DNA of 64,000 nucleotides from an uncultured Lachnospiraceae bacterium (GTDB lineage Bacteria; Bacillota; Clostridia; Lachnospirales; Lachnospiraceae): assembly GCA_905203555.1 (NCBI GenBank), contig CAJKWK010000008.1, forward strand, positions 1 through 64,000. The letters run 5' to 3'. The translations under genes were made by a program, and so were the position numbers. How positions within the stretch are numbered: the stretch's first letter is position 1; each line of letters starts with the position of its first letter. Under the pieces are notes generated by a model that saw only the letters and a list, made by a program, of their open reading frames with translations, was not told where the DNA came from and did no database searches. Positions 44,425 to 52,822 of the stretch are shown piece by piece.

Positions 44425-45450
44425 ATGCAGGAAATACATGTTACTGAGAATGAAGCAGGGCAGAGACTGGACAAACTCCTTGCAAAATTTTTACGTGAAG
44501 CACCAAAAAGTTTTCTTTATAAGATGCTGCGTAAAAAAAATATAACATTGAACGGAAAAAAGGCGAGCGGACAGGAAAAATTACAATCCGGAGATTGTAT
44601 CAAGCTATTTCTTTCGGATGACACAATTGAAAAATTTTCCGGAAAAGCTCAGAAGGTTTGTGTACCAGAAATGGCACTGGATATTGTTTATGAAGATCAA
44701 AATGTACTTTTTCTTAACAAACCGGTTGGAATGCTGTCGCAGAAAGCGAAAGATACGGATTATTCCGCGGTTGAATATGTGATTGCATACCTTCTGGGAG
44801 AAGGGGCAATTGAAGAAACAGAACTCAGAACTTTCCGTCCATCTGTATGTAACCGCCTTGACAGAAATACAAGTGGACTCTTAGCGGCTGGCAAATCTTT
44901 AGCCGGACTTCAGGAACTAAGTCGTTTGTTTAAGGAACGCAGTTTGGCAAAATATTATCTTTGCCCGGTAAAAGGGAAGGTTGATAAAGATGCAAAAATC
45001 AAAGGTTATCTTTTTAAGAATGAAAAAACAAATAAAGTAACTGTTTTGAATCATGAAATTCCTGGGAGTGTTAAAATTGAAACAGAATATCATCCGCTTT
45101 TTGCTGATGAGAATATGACGTTATTAGAAGTTCATTTGATTACAGGGAAAACACACCAGATTCGTTCGCATTTAAGTTCCGTGGGACATCCGATTCTTGG
45201 CGATTATAAATATGGTGATACCCAGTGGAATTCATTCTATAAAAAGAAATATGGACTAAGCCATCAGTTGCTGCATGCATATCGATTGGAATTTCCTATG
45301 CTTGATCGACCATTGTCGAATCTTTCTCATAAAATACTTTATGCACCGATTCCGGAACTGTTTTGCAAGATTTGCCGAGATGCGAAAATCATTCCTGAGC
45401 ACTGGGAGGAATATTGCAATTCAACCGAAGATAAGCAAAAAGGAGAATAG
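44425..45450 (+). CDS. RluA family 23S rRNA pseudouridine synthase
   Basis: 341 residues. An S4 domain (about 10-70, RLDKLLAKFLREAPKSF) precedes the RluA catalytic core, with NRLDRNTSGLLAAGKS (catalytic Asp near residue 144) and GKTHQIRSHLSSVGHPILGDYKYG. RluC/RluD-type, target site uncertain. The gene starts 15 bases after the previous stop. Confidence 0.93.
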   Translation: MQEIHVTENEAGQRLDKLLAKFLREAPKSFLYKMLRKKNITLNGKKASGQEKLQSGDCIKLFLSDDTIEKFSGKAQKVCVPEMALDIVYEDQNVLFLNKPVGMLSQKAKDTDYSAVEYVIAYLLGEGAIEETELRTFRPSVCNRLDRNTSGLLAAGKSLAGLQELSRLFKERSLAKYYLCPVKGKVDKDAKIKGYLFKNEKTNKVTVLNHEIPGSVKIETEYHPLFADENMTLLEVHLITGKTHQIRSHLSSVGHPILGDYKYGDTQWNSFYKKKYGLSHQLLHAYRLEFPMLDRPLSNLSHKILYAPIPELFCKICRDAKIIPEHWEEYCNSTEDKQKGE

Positions 45451-45452
45451 AG

Positions 45453-45986
45453 ATGGCTACATGGAATTCAAGAGGTTTGAGAGGATCTACGCTTGAAGAA
45501 TTTATCAACCATACGAATGCCAGATATGATGAACTGGGACTTGCTTTGATCCAAAAAATACCAACTCCGATTACTCCGGTAAAGATCGATAAGGAGCATC
45601 GGCATATTACGCTGGCGTATTTTGACAAAGTCAGTACAGTAGATTATATTGGAACTGTGCAGGGAATTCCGGTGTGTTTTGATGCAAAAGAATGCAGCAC
45701 AGATACATTTCCGCTGCAAAATATTCATGAACATCAGATACGGTTTATGGAAAAATTTGAAAAACAAGGAGGAATCGCATTTCTGATTCTATATTACAGT
45801 ACAAAAAATCTCCTGTATTATATGAGATTTGAGGAAATGAAAATCTTCTGGGATCGTGCGGTTTCCGGTGGGAGGAAAAGTTTTCGGATGGAGGAACTGG
45901 ATACTCAATTTTTTATGCATTTGAAGAATAACTGTTATGTACCATATTTGGAATATATCCAAAAAGATTTAGATATTCGAGAATAA
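45453..45986 (+). CDS. recU: Holliday junction resolvase RecU
   Basis: 177 residues. The nuclease core of the family is clear: STVDYIGTVQGIPVCFDAKE carries the metal-binding Asp and Asp-x-Lys-Glu, followed by FPLQNIHEHQIRFM. The N-terminal RGLRGSTLEEFINHTNARY covers the RecA/DNA-binding stalk region. It is the Gram-positive counterpart of RuvC and would resolve junctions made with RuvAB (18520-20156). Confidence 0.93.
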   Translation: MATWNSRGLRGSTLEEFINHTNARYDELGLALIQKIPTPITPVKIDKEHRHITLAYFDKVSTVDYIGTVQGIPVCFDAKECSTDTFPLQNIHEHQIRFMEKFEKQGGIAFLILYYSTKNLLYYMRFEEMKIFWDRAVSGGRKSFRMEELDTQFFMHLKNNCYVPYLEYIQKDLDIRE

Positions 45987-45991
45987 GAACA

Positions 45992-46020
45992 TTGACATTT
46001 CCTTCGAAACTACGTATAAT
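45992..46020 (+). promoter_or_regulatory. Consensus sigma-A promoter of the his operon
   Basis: TTGACA (45992-45997), a 17-base spacer and TATAAT (46015-46020) match consensus perfectly. The leader to the ATG at 46069 is only about 40 bases and shows no T-box or histidine-rich leader peptide. Confidence 0.88.
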
Positions 46021-46068
46021 GGGTTTGATTTAGTGATTTACCACGATAAAGTGAAAGGGGCAATTGAT

Positions 46069-47337
46069 ATGGAACAAAAATTACATACGCCGGAAGGCGT
46101 TCGAGATATTTATAATCTGGAATGTCGAAAGAAACTGACTGTACAGAATCAGCTCCATCATACTTTACATTTGTATGGGTATCAGGATATTCAAACACCT
46201 ACCTTTGAGTATATGGATGTATTTCGCGAGGAGATTGGAACAATTTCTTCGAGGGAATTATATAAGTTTTTTGACAGAGAAGGAAATATTCTGGCGTTAC
46301 GCCCGGATATAACTCCTTCCATTGCAAGAGCGACAGCTACTTTGTTCGAATATGAGGAGTTCCCGATTCGATTATGTTATATTGGAAATACATTTATCAA
46401 TCATTCCAGTTATCAAGGACGTTTAAAAGAAAATACACAACTTGGTGCTGAATTGATCGGTGAAGATTCCATTGAAGCCGATGCGGAAATGATTGCAATG
46501 TTGGTAGATGGTCTAAAACAAGTTGGTTTGAAAGAGTTTCAAGTTAATATCGGACATGTGGATTACCTGCGTGCTCTTCTGGAAAGCAGCGGTTTGCAAG
46601 AAGAGATCAATGCAGAAATATATACATTGATTGCCAATAGAAATTATTTTGGAGTAGATGAGATTCTGGACAGAGAGGGAACAGAGTCATCTATAAAAGA
46701 AGCATTTCAGATTCTTCCGGAATTGGTCGGCGGCGTAGAGGTACTTCGAAAAGCTGCGATGATCACGACACACCAAAAGGCAAAATCTGCAATCGTCAGG
46801 CTTTTGAAAATCTACGCATTGCTCCAATTATATGGGGTAGAAGAACATGTGACCTTTGACTTGAGCATGAGCGGAAGTTATGGATATTATTCCGGTATTA
46901 TTTTCCGTGCCTACACGTATGGAACCGGGGATGCAGTAGTGCGTGGCGGAAGATATGATCATTTGCTGGAAAAATTTGGTAAAAGCACGCCGTCTATCGG
47001 TTTTGCAATTATTGTAGATGAGCTGATGAGTGCGCTGTCCAGACAAAAAATTGATGTGGACAGTGGACATCGTAATTTAATTGTATATAATGACGTTTCA
47101 CAGAAAAATGCAATGGCTCTTGCAAAAGAATGCAGAAACAAAGGCAAATGTATCATTTTATTAAAACGCGATGCAGGAGAAACGAAAGCATATTATACAG
47201 AATATGGAAAGAAAATTCATGCAGACAGACTGCTTTATTTAAATGATGATGGACAGATTGAAATGGTTCACCTAAAAACCGGAGAAGAACGAATACTTTC
47301 TTCTAAAAAAAGAAAAACGGAGGGTGGAATACAATGA
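46069..47337 (+). CDS. hisZ: ATP phosphoribosyltransferase regulatory subunit
   Basis: 422 residues. A HisRS-like catalytically inactive paralog that binds short-form HisG. The class II synthetase-like motifs are seen: GVRDIYNLECRKK, LRPDITPSIARATAT and GGRYDHLLEKFGKSTPSIGFA. ATG 46069 has AAAGGGG eight bases upstream; ATG 46033 lies close to the promoter start site and is rejected. It overlaps hisG by four bases. A tRNA-charging HisRS is less likely given the short HisG next to it. Confidence 0.92.
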   Translation: MEQKLHTPEGVRDIYNLECRKKLTVQNQLHHTLHLYGYQDIQTPTFEYMDVFREEIGTISSRELYKFFDREGNILALRPDITPSIARATATLFEYEEFPIRLCYIGNTFINHSSYQGRLKENTQLGAELIGEDSIEADAEMIAMLVDGLKQVGLKEFQVNIGHVDYLRALLESSGLQEEINAEIYTLIANRNYFGVDEILDREGTESSIKEAFQILPELVGGVEVLRKAAMITTHQKAKSAIVRLLKIYALLQLYGVEEHVTFDLSMSGSYGYYSGIIFRAYTYGTGDAVVRGGRYDHLLEKFGKSTPSIGFAIIVDELMSALSRQKIDVDSGHRNLIVYNDVSQKNAMALAKECRNKGKCIILLKRDAGETKAYYTEYGKKIHADRLLYLNDDGQIEMVHLKTGEERILSSKKRKTEGGIQ

Positions 47338-47990
47338 GATATTTAACCTTTGCTCTCACAAAAGGCCGATTGGCAAAAAAGACCTTGGAGATGTTGGAAC
47401 AACTGGGGATTACTTGTGATGAAATGAAAGATAAAGATTCCAGAAAATTGATTTTTGTCAATGAAGAACTGAAATTAAAATTCTTTCTTGCAAAAGGTCC
47501 GGATGTTCCTACTTATGTAGAATATGGAGCTGCTGATATCGGTGTTGTCGGAAAAGATACAATTGTAGAAGAAGGACGGAAAGTGCATGAAGTACTGGAT
47601 CTCGGATTTGGTAAATGCAGAATGTGTGTCTGTGGCTATGCTGAAACAGCGGAATTATTAAAACATCACGAATTAATCCGGGTTGCAACAAAATATCCGA
47701 ATATCGCAAAAGATTATTTTTATAATAAAAAGCACCAGACAGTGGAACTCATTAAAATGAACGGTTCGATTGAACTTGCTCCAATTGTAGGTCTTTCCGA
47801 AGTAATCGTAGATATCGTGGAAACCGGTTCTACATTAAAGGAGAATGGACTCGTTGTGCTGGAGGAAGTGTGTCCGCTATCTGCGCGAATGATTGTAAAT
47901 CCGGTCAGTATGAGAATGGAAAATGATAGAATCAAAGAATTGATTCATAATTTGCGAGAGTTATTACAGGAGGAGAGTTATGCGGATTGA
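47334..47990 (+). CDS. hisG: ATP phosphoribosyltransferase, short form
   Basis: 218 residues. First step of histidine synthesis, joining PRPP and ATP. FALTKGRLAKKTLEML is the N-terminal signature, and the PRPP-binding IVDIVETGSTLKENGLVV is near residue 160. It lacks the C-terminal regulatory domain of long HisG, as expected for a HisZ-dependent enzyme. It overlaps hisD by 11 bases. Confidence 0.97.
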   Translation: MRYLTFALTKGRLAKKTLEMLEQLGITCDEMKDKDSRKLIFVNEELKLKFFLAKGPDVPTYVEYGAADIGVVGKDTIVEEGRKVHEVLDLGFGKCRMCVCGYAETAELLKHHELIRVATKYPNIAKDYFYNKKHQTVELIKMNGSIELAPIVGLSEVIVDIVETGSTLKENGLVVLEEVCPLSARMIVNPVSMRMENDRIKELIHNLRELLQEESYAD

Positions 47991-49272
47991 AACATTGGAT
48001 GATACTACAAAAAGAAATTTATTGGACGATCTGCTGAAACGGAGTCCAAGCAGTTATGGTGCATACGAAAAGAATGTTCAAGATATATTAAATACCGTTC
48101 GTGAAAGAAAAGATGAAGCGATATTTGAGTATACAGAACGTTTTGATGGAGCAAAAATCAATGCCTCCAATATCCGGGTGACAGATGAAGAAATCCAGGA
48201 GGCTTATGCTGTTGTAGATGATAATCTGCTCCGTATCATTCGGAAGGCGCTTAAAAATATAGAGTCCTATCATGCAAAGCAAATGCAGTACAGCTGGTTT
48301 GACAGTCAGCCAAACGGCACTATGCTTGGACAAAAAGTCACGGCACTTCAGCGTGTAGGCGTTTATGTTCCGGGCGGAAAGGCTGTTTATCCGTCGTCTG
48401 TTTTGATGAATATTATGCCTGCAAAAGTAGCGGGAGTAGATGAAATCATCATGGTTACGCCGCCGGGAAAAGATGGAAAAGTAAATCCGACAACATTGGT
48501 TGCCGCGAAAGAAGCCGGTGCAGATCAAGTGTATAAGGTGGGTGGTGCGCAGGCAATTGCCGCGCTTGCATATGGTACAGAGAGTATTCCGAAAGTAGAT
48601 AAGATTGTAGGGCCCGGAAACATTTACGTGGCTCTTGCAAAGAAGGCTGTTTATGGGCATGTCAGTATTGATTCTATTGCCGGACCGAGTGAAATTCTTG
48701 TATTAGCTGACGAGACTGCTAATCCACGTTATGTGGCTGCGGATTTGTTATCACAGGCGGAGCATGATGAACTTGCTTCAGCAATTTTAGTAACGACTAG
48801 TATGGATCTGGCTGAAAAGGTTTCCGCTGAAACAGAGAAATTTATTGCAGAGCTTTCACGTAGTGAGATTATTCGGAAATCACTTGATAATTTTGGGCAT
48901 ATTTTGGTGGCAGATACACTTGAAGATGCCATAGATGCTACAAATGAAATTGCATCGGAACATTTGGAAATTATGACGAAAGATCCTTATCAGGTAATGA
49001 CAAAAATACGAAATGCCGGAGCAATTTTCATAGGCGAATACAGCAGTGAACCTTTGGGAGATTACTTTGCAGGTCCAAATCATATTTTGCCGACAAATGG
49101 AACTGCAAAATTCTTTTCTCCGTTGTCAGTTGATGATTTCTTGAAAAAATCAAGTATTATAGCATATTCAAAAGATGCATTGGAGAGTATTCATACGGAT
49201 ATCGAACAATTTGCTGAAGCAGAACAGTTGACAGCTCACGCAAATTCTATTAAAGTACGTTTTGAGGACTAA
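47980..49272 (+). CDS. hisD: Histidinol dehydrogenase
   Basis: 430 residues. Last two steps of histidine synthesis, zinc- and NAD-dependent. Family stretches GVYVPGGKAVYPSSVLMNIMP, KVGGAQAIAALAYGT, IAGPSEILVLAD and SQAEHDELASAILVT (zinc ligands) are all present, as is the C-terminal AEAEQLTAHANSI. Full length. Confidence 0.97.
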   Translation: MRIETLDDTTKRNLLDDLLKRSPSSYGAYEKNVQDILNTVRERKDEAIFEYTERFDGAKINASNIRVTDEEIQEAYAVVDDNLLRIIRKALKNIESYHAKQMQYSWFDSQPNGTMLGQKVTALQRVGVYVPGGKAVYPSSVLMNIMPAKVAGVDEIIMVTPPGKDGKVNPTTLVAAKEAGADQVYKVGGAQAIAALAYGTESIPKVDKIVGPGNIYVALAKKAVYGHVSIDSIAGPSEILVLADETANPRYVAADLLSQAEHDELASAILVTTSMDLAEKVSAETEKFIAELSRSEIIRKSLDNFGHILVADTLEDAIDATNEIASEHLEIMTKDPYQVMTKIRNAGAIFIGEYSSEPLGDYFAGPNHILPTNGTAKFFSPLSVDDFLKKSSIIAYSKDALESIHTDIEQFAEAEQLTAHANSIKVRFED

Positions 49273-49297
49273 AACGGAACAGAAGGGAGGAGTACCA

Positions 49298-49888
49298 ATG
49301 GAAAATCGAATAGGAAGTTGCTCCAGGAAAACAAAAGAGACAGATATTATGCTTAAAATCAATCTGGATGGAAACGGTAACAATCAGATTGATACCGGAA
49401 TTCCTTTTTTTGATCATATGCTGGACGGATTTGCACGCCATGGTCTCTTTGATCTGGAAGTAAAAGTAAACGGAGATTTAGAGGTGGATTGTCACCATAC
49501 AGTGGAAGATACCGGAATTGTGTTAGGAAAAGCGCTTGTAGATGCTCTTGGCAATAAAAATGGAATTAAGCGTTACGGAAGTTTTATGCTTCCGATGGAT
49601 GAAACACTTGCACTTTGTGCGGTGGATCTTTCGGGACGTCCTTATTTGCAATATCACGCCGAATTCACTGCCGATCGAATCGGCGCCTTGGATACAGAAA
49701 TGATTCGGGAGTTTTTCTACGCAGTATCCTACAGTGGAGCGATGAATCTGCATTTAAAAATTTTAGATGGCGGAAATAATCATCATATGGCAGAAGCTCT
49801 CTTCAAAGCGTTTGGAAAAGCGCTGGATATGGCAACACAGGAAGAGCCACGCATAAAGGGAGTCTGGTCTACAAAAGGCAGTCTATAA
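49298..49888 (+). CDS. hisB: Imidazoleglycerol-phosphate dehydratase
   Basis: 196 residues. Sixth step of histidine synthesis, Mn-dependent. Metal-ligand motifs FDHMLDGFARHG (about residue 42) and DCHHTVEDTGIVLGKAL (about 68), and later DGGNNHHMAEALFKAFG, are present. It is monofunctional, without the phosphatase domain of enteric HisB. ATG 49298 has GGGAGGA six bases upstream. No hisC or histidinol phosphatase follows it. Confidence 0.97.
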   Translation: MENRIGSCSRKTKETDIMLKINLDGNGNNQIDTGIPFFDHMLDGFARHGLFDLEVKVNGDLEVDCHHTVEDTGIVLGKALVDALGNKNGIKRYGSFMLPMDETLALCAVDLSGRPYLQYHAEFTADRIGALDTEMIREFFYAVSYSGAMNLHLKILDGGNNHHMAEALFKAFGKALDMATQEEPRIKGVWSTKGSL

Positions 49889-49901
49889 AAGGAGAAGAAA
49901 C

Positions 49902-51185
49902 ATGAGTTATAAAAGATTGACGCCATGCATTTTAATTGATGGCGGAAAAGCAGTAAAATGGTTTGATGACCCGCTGGTTATTTCAGATGATGTTGTGGCT
50001 CTTGCCAAACATTATTGTGACCGGGGAGCTGATGAGCTGATTGTTTTTGATCTGTCTACTTCTGATGATGACCACGAAGAGGCAATAGAATTGATGAGAA
50101 AAATAAATCGGGTGATAAGCATTCCAATGGTAGCCGGAGGGAATATTCGTCGACAGGAAGATGTCAAAAAATATCTTTATGCAGGTGCAAAACGAGCAAT
50201 TTTGAATTTTTCCAAGTCAGTTTCTCAAGAGATGCTTGAAGAAGTTTCAAAACGTTTCGGAAAAGAAAGGATTGGAGTATCGCTGAATGATTTTGATGGA
50301 TTGTTCAAACGGCAGCATCAGATTGCTAAATATTCTTCCGAAGTTATTTTCATGCATCGGCTGGATCTGAATTCTGTATTAAATGTAACGGATATTCCAT
50401 GTGTTGTTTTAACAGATACTATGGAACAGTCTGAAATTTTAAAAATATTAAAGTCAGAAAGCGTCAAAGGCGTTTCAGGTTTACTTGTTAACCAGTTGGA
50501 TATGGATTTTAATGAATTTAAAGAAATCTGTGTTCAGGAAGGCATCCAGATGACTTCTTTTGAAAGCATTGTCGAATTTTCGGATTTTAAATTGAATTCA
50601 GATGGATTGATTCCGGTAATTGTACAGGACTATAAAACAAATGAAGTATTGATGATGGCTTATATGGATCAAGATGCATTTAATCACACAGTAAAATCCG
50701 GCCGGATGACATACTATAGCCGCAGCAGAAAGGAACAGTGGGTCAAAGGTGAAACTTCCGGACATTATCAGTATGTAAAATCGCTGACAATGGATTGTGA
50801 TAAAGACACTTTGTTGGCAAAAGTAGAACAGATCGGCGCCGCATGTCATACCGGAAACAGAAGTTGTTTCTATCAGCCGATTGTCGGAAATGAATATGAT
50901 GCTAAAAATCCACTTCAGATTTTTGAAACCGTATATAATACGATCCAAGATCGAAAGGAACATCCAAAAGAGGGGTCTTATACAAATTATCTGTTTGATA
51001 AGGGCATTGATAAAATCTTAAAGAAGGTAGGAGAAGAAGCTACAGAGATTGTAATTGCTTCAAAAAATCCAAGCCCGGAAGAAATCAAATACGAAATCGC
51101 TGATTTTCTGTATCATGCAATGGTATTGATGGTAGAAAAAGGCGTGACGTGGGAAGATATTACAAAGGAATTGTCAGATCGTTAA
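49902..51185 (+). CDS. hisIE: HisF-like barrel fused to phosphoribosyl-AMP cyclohydrolase/phosphoribosyl-ATP pyrophosphatase (HisIE)
   Basis: 427 residues in three parts. Residues 1-225 resemble a HisF/HisA TIM barrel (RLTPCILIDGGKAVKW, GADELIVFD, VAGGNIRRQEDVKKYLYAGAKRAI). The Asp11 of active HisF aligns with Leu11 here, and the second-half phosphate motif (a GGxG-type loop) is not seen. Residues about 228-320 are HisI with the metal motif DCDKDTLL and GAACHTGNRSCF. Residues about 335-427 are HisE with ILKKVGEEATEIVIA. HisI and HisE should perform steps two and three. The barrel looks degenerate and may be structural. The fusion reads through without an internal stop. Confidence 0.9.
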   Translation: MSYKRLTPCILIDGGKAVKWFDDPLVISDDVVALAKHYCDRGADELIVFDLSTSDDDHEEAIELMRKINRVISIPMVAGGNIRRQEDVKKYLYAGAKRAILNFSKSVSQEMLEEVSKRFGKERIGVSLNDFDGLFKRQHQIAKYSSEVIFMHRLDLNSVLNVTDIPCVVLTDTMEQSEILKILKSESVKGVSGLLVNQLDMDFNEFKEICVQEGIQMTSFESIVEFSDFKLNSDGLIPVIVQDYKTNEVLMMAYMDQDAFNHTVKSGRMTYYSRSRKEQWVKGETSGHYQYVKSLTMDCDKDTLLAKVEQIGAACHTGNRSCFYQPIVGNEYDAKNPLQIFETVYNTIQDRKEHPKEGSYTNYLFDKGIDKILKKVGEEATEIVIASKNPSPEEIKYEIADFLYHAMVLMVEKGVTWEDITKELSDR

Positions 51186-51207
51186 TTGAGGTTCTTTTGC
51201 AACATAG

Positions 51208-51255
51208 CGGAACATAGAATATGGTAAATGAACCATGTTTTATGTTCCGTTTTTT
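51208..51255 (+). terminator. Strong intrinsic terminator of the his operon
   Basis: An 18-bp stem with a few mismatched or wobble positions (51208-51225 with 51232-51249), capped by a 6-base loop, is followed by six T. Confidence 0.93.
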
Positions 51256-51278
51256 GATTTGACCAGGAGGTATATATT

Positions 51279-51599
51279 GTGAATGAATCAGAGGAGCGAA
51301 GAAGAGAATTACTCAGACAAACCAGAAAATTGTATGATGATAATTGGATTCCGGCAATTCATCCAAGGTATGGTAATCTCTATCGAGAACTGTACCAGGA
51401 AGATTCAGAACAAACGCAGAGCGGCAGTTTTATTTTCCGCTTAACATTGGCCCTTCTTTTCTTTGTCTGTTACGTCTGGATGGATTACGCACAAGTTCCG
51501 GTATTAAATGTAAATAGTGATCAAATTGTTACACAAATAGAAAAAACAGTAGAGACGTCATCATTTGATCATTTTCTTCAGAAAGAATTAAGGAAATGA
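51279..51599 (+). CDS. Hypothetical single-pass membrane protein
   Basis: 106 residues. The N-terminus is charged and probably cytoplasmic (Arg/Glu rich, then DDNWIPAIHPRYGNLYRELY). One hydrophobic helix spans about 50-68. A short external tail ends in Lys-Arg-Lys. The GTG start at 51279 has AGGAGG eight bases upstream. I do not recognise a family. The region upstream is the his terminator, so it may depend on read-through or an unseen promoter. Confidence 0.65.
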   Translation: MNESEERRRELLRQTRKLYDDNWIPAIHPRYGNLYRELYQEDSEQTQSGSFIFRLTLALLFFVCYVWMDYAQVPVLNVNSDQIVTQIEKTVETSSFDHFLQKELRK

Positions 51600-51671
51600 T
51601 TAATGTTTGAAAAGGGTTGATATGCTACAATGTATACATATTAAATTCTAAATTACAAAAGAGGGATTATG

Positions 51672-52382
51672 ATGAAAAAATGGATGAAACGAATACTGAT
51701 AGTTTTTCTTGTCGGTATGCTTATCTTCCTGATTCCAACCGGAGTGATAACCTATCAAGGATATCAGCGGTACGTACAGGTAATGGAAGAAAAAACTCTG
51801 GACGAGAAAATAGATGAAATCCAATCCAACCCCAATTATACAAAACTTCAAGACTTGCCGCCGATCTATCTGGATGCAGTTGTCGCTGTAGAGGACAAGC
51901 GGTTTTATCACCATTATGGGATAGATCCCATTTCTCTCGCACGAGCCATACGCAACTATCTGCGCGCCAAAGCATTGATTGAGGGCGGCAGCACAATTAC
52001 GCAGCAGCTTGCAAAGAATCTTTATTTTGATGATGAAGCAAGTCTTGTTCGAAAAGCAGCGGAAGCAATGGTGACAGTTGTACTGGAAGAACGCTATTCA
52101 AAGGATGAAATCTTAGAGCTGTATGTGAATTGTATCTATTTTGGAGAATCTTATTATTGCGTTTATGATGCCAGTACCGGATATTTTGGGAAAATACCTT
52201 CACAAATGACAGATTTCGAAGCAACTATGCTGGCAGGTATTCCAAATGCTCCGTCCGCATACGCACCGACTGTTAATATGGATCTGGCAAGGAAAAGGCA
52301 GGAAAAGGTATTGGAGAGTATGGTCAGAGAGGGGTATCTTACAGAACAGGAAGCAGATATTATAAAAATTTCCGGAAAATAG
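51672..52382 (+). CDS. Monofunctional peptidoglycan glycosyltransferase (GT51)
   Basis: 236 residues. An N-terminal membrane helix (about 8-26) precedes the GT51 domain. Conserved motifs are AVEDKRFYHHYGIDP (catalytic Glu near residue 77) and EGGSTITQQLAKNLYF. No transpeptidase domain follows, so it polymerises glycan strands only. ATG 51672 has GAGGG six bases away; ATG 51669 is alternative. An extended -10 TGCTACAAT lies near 51623-51631. Its TAG stop is followed in frame by 36 codons resembling a sorting signal (separate entry). Confidence 0.92.
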   Translation: MKKWMKRILIVFLVGMLIFLIPTGVITYQGYQRYVQVMEEKTLDEKIDEIQSNPNYTKLQDLPPIYLDAVVAVEDKRFYHHYGIDPISLARAIRNYLRAKALIEGGSTITQQLAKNLYFDDEASLVRKAAEAMVTVVLEERYSKDEILELYVNCIYFGESYYCVYDASTGYFGKIPSQMTDFEATMLAGIPNAPSAYAPTVNMDLARKRQEKVLESMVREGYLTEQEADIIKISGK

Positions 52383-52493
52383 AACTTTTCAGAAGGTGCT
52401 GTAAAAACCGGAGACTCCACAAATATGCCGATATTTTTTGCAATGGCACTTCTGAGTGCAGGTGTCATCCTTGTTAAAAAACGTCAAAAATAA
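52383..52493 (+). pseudogene. Cell-wall-sorting-signal-like C-terminal fragment, in frame behind the GT51 stop
   Basis: Directly after the TAG stop of the GT51 gene the same frame stays open for 36 codons and ends at TAA. It encodes EGAVKTGDST, a hydrophobic helix (FFAMALLSAGVILV) and a KKRQK tail. This is the layout of C-terminal anchors of Clostridial surface proteins that carry a TGD-type motif. There is no start codon with a ribosome site that would give a complete protein. It is either the remnant of a decayed surface gene that lost its 5' end or an extension cut off by the TAG. Confidence 0.6.
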
Positions 52494-52555
52494 TATTTGA
52501 GTCTCAATCACTTGTTTCGAATATGAATGGAAACACAAAATAAGCAAATGATAAT

Positions 52556-52590
52556 AAAACGGAACTGTAAGAACGCAGTTCCGTTTTTTT
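52556..52590 (+). terminator. Intrinsic terminator after the GT51 region
   Basis: A 9-bp stem (ACGGAACTG at 52559-52567, CAGTTCCGT at 52576-52584), extended by flanking A and T runs, ends in a T-run. Confidence 0.92.
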
Positions 52591-52822
52591 CAATCTAATT
52601 TGTTGAAGTAAAAAGTTTAGTATAGGCTTTTATGAGATCTTTGTTATTTGCTTGAAGTTCTTTCCTAAAATGTATATAATGGTGTAGATTGGATGAGTTC
52701 AATCACATATCAGATGCTACTGTAATGTTGTATCGTGTTGTATAATGAATTTTTCACTCTGAAAAGTCAAAAACAGGTTCGAAAGAACTTGTGAAATATA
52801 TACAGAAACAGAAAGGAAATAT
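52591..52822 (+). promoter_or_regulatory. Promoter and leader of the radical-SAM/RNase G unit
   Basis: With the terminator just before it, this is the longest stretch without a complete gene (52494-52822). TTGAAG (52652-52657) and TATAAT (52675-52680) are 17 bases apart and give a leader of about 135 bases. Near its end ACAGGTTC and GAACTTGT pair around a GAAA tetraloop (52773-52792), 30 bases before the ATG. I see no ORF with a ribosome site here. Confidence 0.55.

Noticed and set aside
48088..48660. Minus-strand ORF of 190 codons opposite hisD
   Set aside because: hisD is complete on the + strand; this frame is Cys/Arg/Ile-rich shadow sequence.
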